Assembly (NCBI GenBank): GCA_963770485.1
Contig: CAVYPX010000015.1
Location: 1 to 64,000 of the forward strand
Reading direction: 5' to 3'
From: CAVVEC01 sp963770485
GTDB lineage: Bacteria; Acidobacteriota; Terriglobia; Terriglobales; Acidobacteriaceae
Length of the DNA: 64,000 nt
Both the position numbers and the translations under genes were made by a program. Under the pieces are notes generated by a model. That model was not told where the DNA came from and ran no database searches. It saw only the letters and a program-made list of their open reading frames with translations. This document shows, piece by piece, positions 25,763-34,762 of this stretch (position 1 is the stretch's first letter; the number at the start of each line of letters is the position of its first letter).

Positions 25763-26243
25763 TATGCGCTCCTTTTATTCTTCGATCATTTGCGAGCTGC
25801 TTGGATTGCTATGCGATCAGGCCGGCCTTGATCTCCGCTCGACCGCTCGTGCGCTCCATCAACGGAGTAAGGTGCACTAAGTCAAGAGGCCCCATGAATC
25901 CCCTGATGATGGCAAGTAGTAGGGGCTCTCGAAAACGAGACCACTACTCCTTAGCTGCTATTACGAATCTGAATTTTCCCTGGGTAAGTAACCGGTGAAA
26001 CCTGGGCTCGTTCGTCCTGCTTCTCAAGCAACTCCGTGCTCAATGACCGGAGACAATCAAGGCCAAATTAAGGGAAGCACAGCCATTTTCCTCAAGTAAC
26101 GTGAAATGTCAAGATAAATCTTCGGCGTGTTCGGTTTTCGTAACAGAACCCGTTGGCAGCGTCCCTTCCACGGCTTGAGACTTTGTGCCAACCGAGCCCC
26201 ACAGCCCTGATCGGCTAACAAATTCCCATTGGGAGGTAAACCA
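25763..26243. other. 480-base intergenic region with a hairpin
   Basis: No gene was found. AGTAGTAGGGG-CTCTCG and CGAGACCACTACT (25917-25949) form a bulged stem with an AAAA loop; the outer part resembles the GTAGTGG ends of the MITE-like family. Promoters for the flanking divergent genes are expected here. Confidence 0.45.
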
Positions 26244-26515
26244 ATGCAATATGTCACGAACACTACGCGCCTCATATCCGTCATTTTCTTGTTGCTTCTC
26301 ATCGCAGCCGGGGCCGAGGCCCCGACATGGCATGGGGGATCAATAACAAAGAGCGGGTCACCGTGGCTTGGGGCGACTCGGCGGGCAACACCGAAGGCGC
26401 CATTTACAACGGCAAGAAGTACCAGACGATCGACGTTCCAGACGCAGTCAACAGCGTTCCTCACGCCATCAAAACAGCCGGAGATATTGCCTTCGCCTGG
26501 TTTTGCAGAGCTTAA
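26244..26515 (+). pseudogene. Remnant of a secreted HAF-repeat protein
   Basis: ATG 26244 has GGGAGG at 26231-26236 and encodes a good signal peptide (RLISVIFLLLLIAAGAEA). Shortly after, near 26325, the meaningful frame shifts: in another frame (26327 on) the DNA encodes a HAF-type repeat, AWGINNKERVTVAWGDSAGN then EGAIYNGKKYQTIDVPDAVN and AGDIAFAW, ending at TAA 26515. HAF repeats (GIN...G..VG.Y.D..G...G..Y..G.Y..IDVPGA) are typical of long extracellular proteins. Here only one or two repeats remain. Frameshift plus truncation mark it as decayed, or as an assembly error in a short gene. Confidence 0.7.
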
Positions 26516-26593
26516 TCAGCAACATTTTGGCGCGGCACCCCTGAGCGTAAAGTTCCAGGCTGGTTTGTCGATGGTGAAGTTTGAGGTCTGTCG

Positions 26594-28015
26594 ATGTCGG
26601 AGCCGCGTGACAAGCTTGGCATATCTATGATGCGAGGAGTCGGGATTGAATCGACCCAGATTCTGGAAAGTCTGCCGGACGGAATCACCATCCAAGACCG
26701 AGAATTTAACGTTATTTACCAGAACCGCGCCATGCTTGCCGGGTTCGGCAATAAAGTCGGAATGAAATGCTATGCCGCCTACGAAAGGCGAGATGCGATA
26801 TGCGAAGGCTGCGGTGTTGCCAGGGCGTTTCAGACCGGACAGCCAATCTTGGTGCTTCGCACAGCCTTCGATGCGCAGGGTGGAACTTCGTATTGGGAGA
26901 ATGCTTGTTTTCCGATTCGCGATGAAACCGGAAACATTGTCGCAGCCGCAGAAGTGTGTCGAAATGTCACGGATCGGGTCGGTCTGGAGGACGAGGTCAA
27001 GCGCAGGAATATCGAACTGGGCCAGCTCAACAAACAACTGCAAAAACGGACTGCGGAGTTAAGCACAACATTCCGCCAGTTGGAACAGGAGGTCGAACAA
27101 CGTGAGCTGGCAGAGGTCGAGCTCAGGCACGCCCAGAAGCTCCAAGCCGTAGGCCAACTGGCCGCGGGAATTGCGCATGAGATTAACACCCCGACCCAGT
27201 TCGTGAGCGACAACATTCGCTTCCTCGCAGACACCTTCAAAGCCACGCAGCAGCTGATAACCAAGTACCGGCAAGCGATCGAGGCAGCGAGCGCTGCACC
27301 GGGCTACGAAGCGCTTGTCCAACAAATAAGGGAAGCCGAGGAGGCTGCCGACCTCGCCTATCTGGAAGAGGCAACTCCCGCAGCGTTCAGCGAGGCCCTC
27401 GACGGAATCTCACGGATTGTCACCATTGTGGGCGCGATGAAGGAGTTTGCTCGTCACGACCAACGGGAAAAGATCCCGGCGGATCTGAATCGAGCGTTGC
27501 AGGTCACATTGACCGTGGCCAGGAACGAGTACAAGGACGTTGCGAACGTAGAGACCGAGCTCGGAGAGCTGCCACCGGTGACGTGCCACCTGGGCGACAT
27601 GAACCAGGTCTTCCTGAACCTGTGCGTCAATGCAGCGCATGCCATCTCCGAAGTTGTCGCCAAGAGCGGCAACAGGGGCTGCATTCGGGTGCGGACGATG
27701 AAAGAGGGCGACAAGGCGCGCATCGACATTTCGGATACAGGATGTGGGATCCCGGAAGCGATCCGGGAGCGGGTGTTTGAACCATTCTTTACCACGAAAG
27801 AGGTCGGTCGCGGCAGCGGCCAGGGTCTGGCCATCGCGCGCTCCATCGTCATGGATAAGCACGGCGGTTCTCTGACGTTCGAGAGTGAGGTGGGCAAGGG
27901 CACCACTTTCATCATCCGGCTTCCGGTCAACGGGTCGTCGGCCGCACCGGTCTCCTCCACTTCGACGGATGTAGCGATTCGATCCCTGACGGCAAGCCTG
28001 CGTGACCCAACCTAG
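26594..28015 (+). CDS. Orphan PAS-domain sensor histidine kinase
   Basis: The 473-residue cytoplasmic kinase has a PAS domain (about 18-130: ILESLPDGITIQDREFNVIY, then KCYAAYERRDAICEGCGVA), a coiled coil (about 131-180), and a kinase core. The PAS domain carries the C-Y-x(n)-C-x-x-C pattern seen in some PAS domains that may bind metal. H195 in AAGIAHEINTPTQFV is the likely phosphorylation site. ATP-binding boxes are complete: NLCVNAAHAI (N), DTGCGIP (G1), FEPFFTTKE (F), GSGQGLAIA (G2). No membrane segment is present and no response regulator is adjacent. A helical insert lies between the H-box and N-box. It follows the HAF remnant closely. Confidence 0.93.
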   Translation: MSEPRDKLGISMMRGVGIESTQILESLPDGITIQDREFNVIYQNRAMLAGFGNKVGMKCYAAYERRDAICEGCGVARAFQTGQPILVLRTAFDAQGGTSYWENACFPIRDETGNIVAAAEVCRNVTDRVGLEDEVKRRNIELGQLNKQLQKRTAELSTTFRQLEQEVEQRELAEVELRHAQKLQAVGQLAAGIAHEINTPTQFVSDNIRFLADTFKATQQLITKYRQAIEAASAAPGYEALVQQIREAEEAADLAYLEEATPAAFSEALDGISRIVTIVGAMKEFARHDQREKIPADLNRALQVTLTVARNEYKDVANVETELGELPPVTCHLGDMNQVFLNLCVNAAHAISEVVAKSGNRGCIRVRTMKEGDKARIDISDTGCGIPEAIRERVFEPFFTTKEVGRGSGQGLAIARSIVMDKHGGSLTFESEVGKGTTFIIRLPVNGSSAAPVSSTSTDVAIRSLTASLRDPT

Positions 28016-28167
28016 ACGTGGTCTGAGTTACCCCGGCGCACCACGTATGCGTTACACGGCTCGGCGGTCGCTTGGGGGCCGGGTACCCAAGGTCATCACT
28101 TCCGTACCGTTTGCACCTGTACCGATTTTCGGGTAATCTGCCTTTACACCGGAAAGGAGGTGGTCGA

Positions 28168-28233
28168 ATGACAAGTTCTGATTCTAGTAACTGTAGTGGG
28201 AGTCTAAGACCAGGTGAGGTGGCTGAGACTTAG
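28168..28233 (+). CDS. Micro-ORF of 21 codons, Ser-rich
   Basis: ATG 28168 is seven bases after AAAGGAGG (28153-28160 region), one of the strongest ribosome-binding sites in the window. The peptide begins MTSSDSSNCSGS and ends RPGEVAET before TAG. It is Ser-rich, hydrophilic, has one Cys and no membrane segment. It could be a real small protein, a leader peptide whose translation controls the RNA fold, or a docking sequence. It is not similar to any family that I know. Confidence 0.5.
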   Translation: MTSSDSSNCSGSLRPGEVAET

Positions 28234-28430
28234 GGCTGGTTGCTCTAAGCGGGGCTTTGGGCGCTGATCGACAAACGACGACGCCAGAAGCTACAGCCCG
28301 CACACTAACCGGTGAGTTTGGACTCGATTCCGGCGTCAGGTCGCGCCGGGCTTCGATCAGTTACCCGGAGTTTGCCGTAGAGGCCACGTAGAGTGACCAC
28401 CTCTTGGTCAATCCCAAACAGTCCACCGGG

Positions 28431-28466
28431 CGGCCCGCGCCGAAAGGCGCGGGCCGTTCTGTTTCT
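28431..28466 (+). terminator. Rho-independent terminator with GAAA tetraloop
   Basis: An 11-bp perfect stem (CGGCCCGCGCC / GGCGCGGGCCG) encloses GAAA and is followed by TTCTGTTTCT. It ends the candidate RNA and lies just before the convergent gene stop at 28487. Confidence 0.85.
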
Positions 28467-28486
28467 GGCGAGCGAAGTGCCAGCCG

Positions 28487-29635
28487 CTAGTAGGTGAAAG
28501 AACGGAGGCCCGGGGGTGCGTTCACGAATCCGCTGCGGTGCTTTGGCAGCAGGGCGATGTAGCTGAACGGGAGGTTGGGGGAGCTGCCGAAATTTAGCGA
28601 CTCCACCAGGTTCCCCTTGGGATCGTAGACCTGGATGAAGCTGGCCTGGCCTGTACCAACGGGCTGGCCGACCAGGAACAGCTTGTGGATGGGATCGAAC
28701 TCCACATCGGTTCCGCTCTGTATCCGTCCCTGCCCGCCGGGAAGAAGTTCAGCAAATCCGGTCTGCGCTTTCAGATCGTAGAACTCAACGTTGGCGTCGT
28801 TATTGGTTGTGGTAACTGCGATTCCGTCCTCTGAATCGACGGCAAGCCCGTTGGCCGAACCCACGCCGAGGCCGGTAAAGTGAGTAAATTCGCCGGTAGC
28901 GAGGTCGACCAGTCCGATGTCCGGAGTGCTAAAAAGGCCGCCGTCATCGCACGCCAGGACGGCGGTATTGGTTTTAGCGTCGTATGCGAAGACCGGGGTG
29001 AGGTAGGGCTCGAAGTTAGGGTCGGTCATCTTAATCTCTGGTCCAAATGTGTTCTTTGCCACATCCCAGCTAAAGACAAAGTTGTTGTACCCGGGGAAGA
29101 TGTTGTCCAGGACGAGGAAGGCAGCGATAGGCGCTCCCTGATTCCGGCTTAAGCCAAAGACAATGGTGTCCTTGTCGAAGTGCGGCGGCTTCCACTGGCC
29201 GGTATACTGGTTCGAATCGAGCGGACTTATCATGCGGTAGGGGCGTTTGGAGACAAAACAAAGGGCGCAGTTATCCTGCTCGTGCTCGACGATTGCGGTC
29301 GAAGTACCGACAATGCCAATGACAAGGTCGTTGTCGTAGTTTTCCGTCTTCGAAATCACCTTAAGGATTTTGCCGGTTTTCAGATCGAAGGTCTCGATGG
29401 CGCTTAAAGTTTTCCCATTGTTTAGAATTGTCGCGTCAGCGAGGATGCCTTCCGTGCCATTCTGATCGACGTCGAAGCCGAAGATCTGGCCGCCGAACTT
29501 GGTGCGCACGACGATCTTACCCGGCCCCTTGTGTCGCGTTGCCGAGGCTTGGGCAGCTGCGAAGCCGGATAAGCTGAACAGAACAACCGGTAGAACGCGA
29601 AAGAACAGACGGTAGGACGAACTTTTGAGTTTCAT
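28487..29635 (-). CDS. Secreted beta-propeller protein of unknown function
   Basis: The 382-residue product starts at ATG 29635, with GGAGAG just upstream and a signal peptide (LFFRVLPVVLFSLSGFAAAQ). Blade-like strands follow: KFGGQIFGFDVDQNGTEGIL, ALCFVSKRPYRMISPLDSNQ, YDAKTNTAVLACDDGG, GLVDLATGEFTHFTGL, GLAVDSEDGIAVTTTNNDA and FDPIHKLFLVGQPVGTGQAS. The alternation of D-x-x-T-G/D-x-x-x with strands resembles six- or seven-bladed NHL/WD-like propellers. No catalytic residues are recognised. It is 70 bases downstream of GloVer protein 2 in the same direction, so co-transcription is possible. Confidence 0.65.
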   Translation of the reverse strand: MKLKSSSYRLFFRVLPVVLFSLSGFAAAQASATRHKGPGKIVVRTKFGGQIFGFDVDQNGTEGILADATILNNGKTLSAIETFDLKTGKILKVISKTENYDNDLVIGIVGTSTAIVEHEQDNCALCFVSKRPYRMISPLDSNQYTGQWKPPHFDKDTIVFGLSRNQGAPIAAFLVLDNIFPGYNNFVFSWDVAKNTFGPEIKMTDPNFEPYLTPVFAYDAKTNTAVLACDDGGLFSTPDIGLVDLATGEFTHFTGLGVGSANGLAVDSEDGIAVTTTNNDANVEFYDLKAQTGFAELLPGGQGRIQSGTDVEFDPIHKLFLVGQPVGTGQASFIQVYDPKGNLVESLNFGSSPNLPFSYIALLPKHRSGFVNAPPGLRSFTY

Positions 29636-29705
29636 TTTTCTCTCCAATTCTTCGACGACTCTTGTGATCCGATTCCCAGCTTCACCTCGCACGAGGCGAC
29701 CACGG

Positions 29706-30881
29706 CTACTCGGAACTCGGAGTCAGGCTAAACACCACGCCCTGCCCATAAAAGCCTTTGGGGGCCTTGCCGCCACATTCGGTCACCCCCCACAGTTTGC
29801 CATCTTTTGCTGACATGAGATCGACCGGACAGTCGCCCACCGCAGCTTTCTGGGAGAAGGGTGTGAGAGTTTGGATTATGCTCCCATCTGTGGATGAGAT
29901 GTTGAGAATCTCGTCGACTCCTCCGTATACAGTGATCCAGAAATTGCCGTCACTGCCCAACACGAGCGGACTTGTCAGCGCATTGTCCGGAAAACTCGGG
30001 AAGGAGGGAAACGCCTGCAGATTGGAGCCATCGAGTTGAACTTCAAACAGGCCGATGCCGCCGCCCACCTGAAAGTCTTCGTAGATACCATAGAGATTCT
30101 GGTTAGAACCCAAGCCCGGCAAGATGGCGCCACTCCCGACCAAGTTCGACGGAAATTGGAGCTGAGTCTCTTGCAACGTATTGCTGGCTTCGATGTAGTG
30201 GAAGAGGATGGCGCCATTCGTGCCATTCGTGAGCCCGTAGAAGGTGCCATCGGGTGCCGTTACCATGCTGCTGGTGTGATTCTCGGTGACTTGGACTACT
30301 TTGTACTTTCCTGTAGCGGCATTGATTTGGAAGATGGTGCCGCACTCACAGTCCCCCTGCCCACCGTAGAGCGTTGTTCCATAGACGTTGCCGTCATTTC
30401 CCGCCACCATGCCTTCGGGATCGTACCCGTCAGAGCAGTTGTCCGAACAGAAAGAGTGAAGGACGCGGAACCCGGTTCCGTCTTTCTTCAACCGAAACAG
30501 TGTGCCCTCGTTCGAGGCTCCGCCGATGGCAGTTTCGCCGTAGAGCATCCCATCCGGACCTTCGGTAATTAAGGCGGGATAGTTTCCGGTGACCGAGCTT
30601 TTTTCCTGCTTGAACTTATACAGCGACGTAAAATGGCCCGTGGGTGTCAGGGAAAATACCAGGCCGCCCCCGGGGGGATAGACTTCAGTAGTTACCCCAG
30701 CGACGCCGTAAAAGTTGCCATCCGACGCCTGGATGATCCAACCGGGGACGGCCCCCTTCGGACAAGGGCCTTGGTCCACGCCCTTGCAGACGAAGGTGTG
30801 CACGGCGACCGGTTTCGGCCCGGCGTACGCCGAGACTGCGAGCAGCATAATGAGAATGGTTAGAAACATTGTTCGGTTCAT
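29706..30881 (-). CDS. Secreted GloVer-repeat (TIGR03803-type) protein 2
   Basis: ATG 30881 is preceded by GGGAGG and begins a signal peptide (MNRTMFLTILIMLLAVSAYA); a longer frame upstream lacks one. The 391-residue product has repeats such as ASDGNFYGVAGVTTEVYPPG, GPDGMLYGETAIGGASNEGT with LFRLKKDG, and GNDGNVYGTTLYGGQGDCEC. This is the same repeat family as GloVer proteins 1 and 3 but more divergent. The upstream region is shared with the divergent winged-helix/TPR regulator gene and contains a palindrome at 31016-31037, so the regulator may control it. The function is unknown and probably extracellular. Confidence 0.85.
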   Translation of the reverse strand: MNRTMFLTILIMLLAVSAYAGPKPVAVHTFVCKGVDQGPCPKGAVPGWIIQASDGNFYGVAGVTTEVYPPGGGLVFSLTPTGHFTSLYKFKQEKSSVTGNYPALITEGPDGMLYGETAIGGASNEGTLFRLKKDGTGFRVLHSFCSDNCSDGYDPEGMVAGNDGNVYGTTLYGGQGDCECGTIFQINAATGKYKVVQVTENHTSSMVTAPDGTFYGLTNGTNGAILFHYIEASNTLQETQLQFPSNLVGSGAILPGLGSNQNLYGIYEDFQVGGGIGLFEVQLDGSNLQAFPSFPSFPDNALTSPLVLGSDGNFWITVYGGVDEILNISSTDGSIIQTLTPFSQKAAVGDCPVDLMSAKDGKLWGVTECGGKAPKGFYGQGVVFSLTPSSE

Positions 30882-31015
30882 GGAGCCCCTCCCCAGGGCG
30901 AAGTGTTCATCTTCTAAGAGTCCACTGAAGGCTTGTGACCCGAAATACTGGGCAAACTTACCACAGAGACAGAAGATCACAAATCACATGTCTCTCACAT
31001 CGACCTCACAGGCCA

Positions 31016-31037
31016 AAGTGTTAATGAATAAACACTT
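31016..31037. promoter_or_regulatory. Palindrome between divergent GloVer 2 and winged-helix regulator genes
   Basis: AAGTGTT and AACACTT are perfect inverted arms around AATGAATA. The site lies in the 273-base divergent promoter region. TTGACA at 31080-31085 could be a -35 box for the regulator gene. A winged-helix operator is plausible. Confidence 0.5.
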
Positions 31038-31154
31038 AGCACACGCCTCTGTTCGCCCTGACAACTCAGTTTCAGCGGCTTGACATCCCCGTTACACTGT
31101 CTGAAAGATGATTTACAAACGCGGGCGACGCCGTCTTCGATTTGGCCTTGAATA

Positions 31155-34058
31155 ATGTCCCCTGTTGAGCCAGGTAATTCAGAATCCGAGCCCTTGAATA
31201 AAAGTTCGTCCGGTGCGAATGGCTCGAGGTTAGCTCCCCGCGTGTGTTTCGGGCTGTATGAAGTCGACTTGCACGCCAATGAGCTTCGTAAAGGGGGCCT
31301 CAAGCTTAGGATTCCACACCAGTCATTTCAAATTCTGGCCATGCTGCTCGAAAAACCAGGCGAAGTTGTCTCCCGCGAGGATCTGAGACGGAAGTTGTGG
31401 CCAAGCGACGTCTTCGTCAATTTTGAAGCGAGCCTCAATAGTGCGGTGCAGAGGTTACGGAGCGCACTGCAGGATACTTCTCTCGAACCGCGCTACATCG
31501 AAACCATACCCAGGGTAGGGTATCGCTTTATAGCTCGCGTCGAATCGGTGATTCCGGTCTCCGAGATTCCAGTCTCGGAGGACGCGCCGCAAAGCGCTGC
31601 AACCTTGGATTCCACTGAACTGCCCTCGGTTGACGCGACACCCGACGAGTTTTCGACCGTGCCTGTAAGGAGTCGCGATTGGCCATACTGGGCGGCGGCG
31701 GTTTTACTCCTGGTTCTAGTCGTCGCATACGTTGGGTATCGTTATAGGCGCCGAACCGGGCACGTGCCAGAGGCGCAAGCTCATCCCGCGCTGATAATTC
31801 CGTCCGGTCTCACGCGTCGGTCGGTTGCGGTGATGGGTTTTACGAACGCTTCCGGAAATGCGCGGGACGTATGGTTATCGACCGCGTTTACCGAAATGCT
31901 GGCTACGGAATTGGCTGCCGGCGACCATCTCAGGACGGTGCCGGAGGAGGATGTTGCCCGAGCGAAACTGGAACTCTCCCTAACCAACAGGGACAGCTAT
32001 GGCGGCAATAGCTTAACCAAGATTCGCAAGGATATCGGTTGTGATTATGTCGTTGCCGGCTCGTACCTCGCCATTGGAAAAACAGGCAGCGGGCGGGTTC
32101 GCCTCGATGCCCGGGTGCAGGACGCAGTAACGGGGGATACGGTTGCGAGCTTCGCAGTCGTTGGCTCCCAGTCGGATGTGTTCGATCTAGCATCTCGCGC
32201 CGGCGAACAGCTGCGGGCAAAACTGGGCGTCGGAACGCTGACCTCGACCGAGGCGGAAGAGGTTAAGCTGGCCCTGCCTTCTGATCCAGAGGCAGCCAGG
32301 CTCTACTCTGACGGACTCGCCAAATTGCGGGTCTACGACGATGTAGCGGCCGGCGATCTTTTGGAAAGAGTCATCCGTCTGCAGCCTGAATATTCTCCGG
32401 CGTATTCGGCCTTGGCAACGGCGTGGTCCGACCTGGGGTACGACGCTAAGGCCGCAGTCGCGGCTCGAAGAGCAATGGACCTGGCCGGTAGTCTGCCGCA
32501 ACAAGCGCGGCTGCAAACCGAGGCGCGTTATCACCAGATGAATGGAGACTGGACGCATGCAATTGAAGTCTATTCCCGCTTGCAGCGATCATACCCTGAC
32601 AATCTTGACTACGGTTTGAACCTCGCCGGAGCGCAAGATGCGATGGGCAAAAGCGCTGAAGCCGCAGCGACGCTTGCCGCTTTGCGAAAGCTGCCACCTC
32701 CCGAACGCGATGATCCGCGAATCGATATTACGGAAGCCAGGATTGCGGGCAACCTCGGAGATTACACACGAGCACAAACCTTAGCCAATCGTGCGGCAAG
32801 GAAAGCGGAAATAACTGGGGCAGGCCTGTTGCTGGCACGTGCAAAGCAGATTGAGGGATATTCCTGGTTTTTTCTAGGTACTCTCAGCAGCGCTGTGGAC
32901 GCCGACGCCGTAGCCCAGCGAATGTTCGCTGAATCAGGGGATTTGGACAGATCAGCCCTCGCCGCAATGAACATTGGTGGTGTCTTAGCGACGCAAGGCG
33001 ATCTTACCGGAGCCAAGCACAGCATCGAGCAAGCGCTAAACGTCTTCCGGAAACAGGGTGACCAAGCTCATCTGGCGGCCGCACTCTCAAACCTGGGCGA
33101 GATGTATGGGATCGAAGGCGACCTGCCAAAAGCAGAGAATCGCGTCCGCGAAGCCGTCGCTATCTTTACCAGATTGAACCGGATGAACGACCGGGACGTT
33201 GTGACGTACACCCTTGCCGAGTTGCTCGAGCGCCAGGGGGAGTTTCGCGAAGCAAAAGCCATGTTGGAGCCGCTTCTGGAACATTTCCGTAGCGAGGGAA
33301 ACAAATCCGTTCTCGGAACTGCCATCGAAGCCCTCGGCTCAATTGCTGAGACCCAGGGAGATATGGCCACTGCATTGCGGATGTACCAAGACGCAGTTGC
33401 AGGCCTCAAAGCGACGGGCGTCAAGACGGACTATACGGCCGCCGAGCGGTCTTTAGGGGAGGCATTCTTAAGGGAAGGAAATTTCGTCAGCGCGAAGCAG
33501 GCCCTTTCTGAAGCGTTTTCGGTCGATCGTGAAACTGGCGCAAAGACAGACACCGCCCTGGATCAGGTTGAGCTTGCGGAGCTTTCATTGGCGCAGGCAG
33601 GACCAGTGGATAGGGGCGCGCTTCGGTCCGCGATCGACCAGTTTCGAGTACAGAAAATAACCGATGGTGAAATCAAAGCGGAGATCATTTTGGCGCGAGA
33701 ACTCATTAAGGAAAGCAAAACTGCCGAAGCTGCAAAAATGCTAGGACAAACCGCGGTTCTTTCGGCAAAAAGCTACGATCCGACGATCCGTTTCGACGTC
33801 GCGCTGGCCACGGCTCAGCTGCGAGCTGCGCAGCATCATTTTGACGACGCAAGGCGCTCGATCCAACCGGCACTCCAGAACGCCGTCGCAATGGGGTGCG
33901 TGCGCTGTGAGTTGGAGGCCCGGCTGGAACTCGGCGAGATTGAGATGCAAACCGGAAATGCAGAACGAGGACGTGCTCAATTGCGTAACCTTGCCGAAGA
34001 AGCGGGGAGCAGGGGATTCCGCCTGATTGCCGAGGCTGCTGCGGGCGACAGTCGGTAA
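31155..34058 (+). CDS. Winged-helix DNA-binding, membrane, TPR-repeat regulator (CadC/ToxR-like architecture)
   Basis: The 967-residue product has an OmpR/PhoB-type winged helix at about residues 30-125 (LRIPHQSFQILAMLLEKPGE, RKLWPSDVFVNFEASLNSAV, YIETIPRVGYRFIARV). A Pro/Ser-rich linker, one membrane helix near 177-197 (WAAAVLLLVLVVAYVGYRY) and a TolB-like/FlgO-like domain (SVAVMGFTNASGNARDVWLS) follow, then about ten TPR units (for example LAAALSNLGEMYGIEGDLPK). The topology puts DNA binding in the cytoplasm and sensing repeats in the periplasm. This architecture is abundant in Acidobacteria. The target may be the divergent GloVer gene, given the palindrome between them. Confidence 0.9.
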   Translation: MSPVEPGNSESEPLNKSSSGANGSRLAPRVCFGLYEVDLHANELRKGGLKLRIPHQSFQILAMLLEKPGEVVSREDLRRKLWPSDVFVNFEASLNSAVQRLRSALQDTSLEPRYIETIPRVGYRFIARVESVIPVSEIPVSEDAPQSAATLDSTELPSVDATPDEFSTVPVRSRDWPYWAAAVLLLVLVVAYVGYRYRRRTGHVPEAQAHPALIIPSGLTRRSVAVMGFTNASGNARDVWLSTAFTEMLATELAAGDHLRTVPEEDVARAKLELSLTNRDSYGGNSLTKIRKDIGCDYVVAGSYLAIGKTGSGRVRLDARVQDAVTGDTVASFAVVGSQSDVFDLASRAGEQLRAKLGVGTLTSTEAEEVKLALPSDPEAARLYSDGLAKLRVYDDVAAGDLLERVIRLQPEYSPAYSALATAWSDLGYDAKAAVAARRAMDLAGSLPQQARLQTEARYHQMNGDWTHAIEVYSRLQRSYPDNLDYGLNLAGAQDAMGKSAEAAATLAALRKLPPPERDDPRIDITEARIAGNLGDYTRAQTLANRAARKAEITGAGLLLARAKQIEGYSWFFLGTLSSAVDADAVAQRMFAESGDLDRSALAAMNIGGVLATQGDLTGAKHSIEQALNVFRKQGDQAHLAAALSNLGEMYGIEGDLPKAENRVREAVAIFTRLNRMNDRDVVTYTLAELLERQGEFREAKAMLEPLLEHFRSEGNKSVLGTAIEALGSIAETQGDMATALRMYQDAVAGLKATGVKTDYTAAERSLGEAFLREGNFVSAKQALSEAFSVDRETGAKTDTALDQVELAELSLAQAGPVDRGALRSAIDQFRVQKITDGEIKAEIILARELIKESKTAEAAKMLGQTAVLSAKSYDPTIRFDVALATAQLRAAQHHFDDARRSIQPALQNAVAMGCVRCELEARLELGEIEMQTGNAERGRAQLRNLAEEAGSRGFRLIAEAAAGDSR

Positions 34059-34122
34059 CCCTTACAAAACCGAGTCTGTTATATTTCGCGTCTGGCGCGG
34101 GCCGTGCTGTTTGTGGAAGGCT

Positions 34123-34575
34123 TCAGGACGAAGATTCCTTGGTCAGAAACCGGTCCACCGACAAGGCGCCCGAGCCTTTGATCAGAATCGCCAAGGCGAC
34201 GGCAATGGCCAGCAAATGATATTCAAAACCCTCCCCTTTCTGGTTGCCCGCCCAGTTCATGAATAGGCCGTTGTGCCGGTGGACCATCGCAATGGCCACA
34301 ACCATATTGCACATGATCCCGAACGCTGCGATGCGGCCCAGGAATCCGAGAAGCAGACCGAGTCCGCCGAAGAACTCCGCCGCAATGGCGAGAAACGCGA
34401 ACGGCGCCGGAATTCCCATCTGGTGCGTGAAGAAGCTCATGGTGCCGCTGAAACCGTAGCCCCCAAACCAGCCCAGCATTTTCTGCGCGCCGTGAGCGAA
34501 AAACAATATCCCCAACACCAGGCGAAGCATCGTCACGGTGCAGTCGTTGGCCGTACTCACAATTTTCTGGAACAT
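34123..34575 (-). CDS. DoxX-family membrane protein
   Basis: The 150-residue product starts at ATG 34575, with AAGGAGGG a few bases upstream; an in-frame ATG further upstream lacks such a site. Four membrane helices are visible: TMLRLVLGILFFAHGAQKML, PAPFAFLAIAAEFFGGLGLL, IAAFGIMCNMVVAIAMVHRH and YHLLAIAVALAILIKGSGAL. The R-x-x-x-G-x-x-F-x-x-H-G-x-x-K pattern in the first helix is typical of DoxX/YphA-like proteins. Some DoxX proteins are quinone-linked oxidoreductase subunits; most are of unknown function. It converges with the TPR regulator gene. Confidence 0.85.
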   Translation of the reverse strand: MFQKIVSTANDCTVTMLRLVLGILFFAHGAQKMLGWFGGYGFSGTMSFFTHQMGIPAPFAFLAIAAEFFGGLGLLLGFLGRIAAFGIMCNMVVAIAMVHRHNGLFMNWAGNQKGEGFEYHLLAIAVALAILIKGSGALSVDRFLTKESSS

Positions 34576-34762
34576 GATTCCCTCCTTGAGTGTATCCATG
34601 CTTCCACCACGAACACATATCGTTTGCACGTTTGTCGTTATAACAGATTATCGCGATTAGAAAATAGTTTCAAGAAATTGTTCGACTGGGCTTCGAATCC
34701 CTGAACGCCCGGCATGATGACTCCGCAGAAGGATAACCCAGCCGAGGTGTTTGCAGTGCTGA

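Larger units (their letters stand above)
28153..28466 (+). ncRNA. Candidate structured RNA with embedded micro-ORF
   Basis: The element starts with AAAGGAGGTGGTC, nearly the exact complement of the 16S rRNA 3' end, and ends with a GAAA-loop terminator. Three nested pairings are visible: GAGGTGGTC (28157-28165) with GACCACCTC (28395-28403); CTGATCG (28264-28270) with CGATCAG (28354-28360); GACGCC (28280-28285) with GGCGTC (28332-28337). The outer pairing would hide the Shine-Dalgarno. A 21-residue ORF lies in the outer loop. This organisation suggests a riboregulator or small-peptide transcript. I do not recognise it as a named RNA family. Confidence 0.55.

Noticed and set aside
34660..34715. 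tRNA-like TTCGAATCC near 34690
   Set aside because: Only a T-loop-like word is present; acceptor, D and anticodon stems cannot be formed around it.
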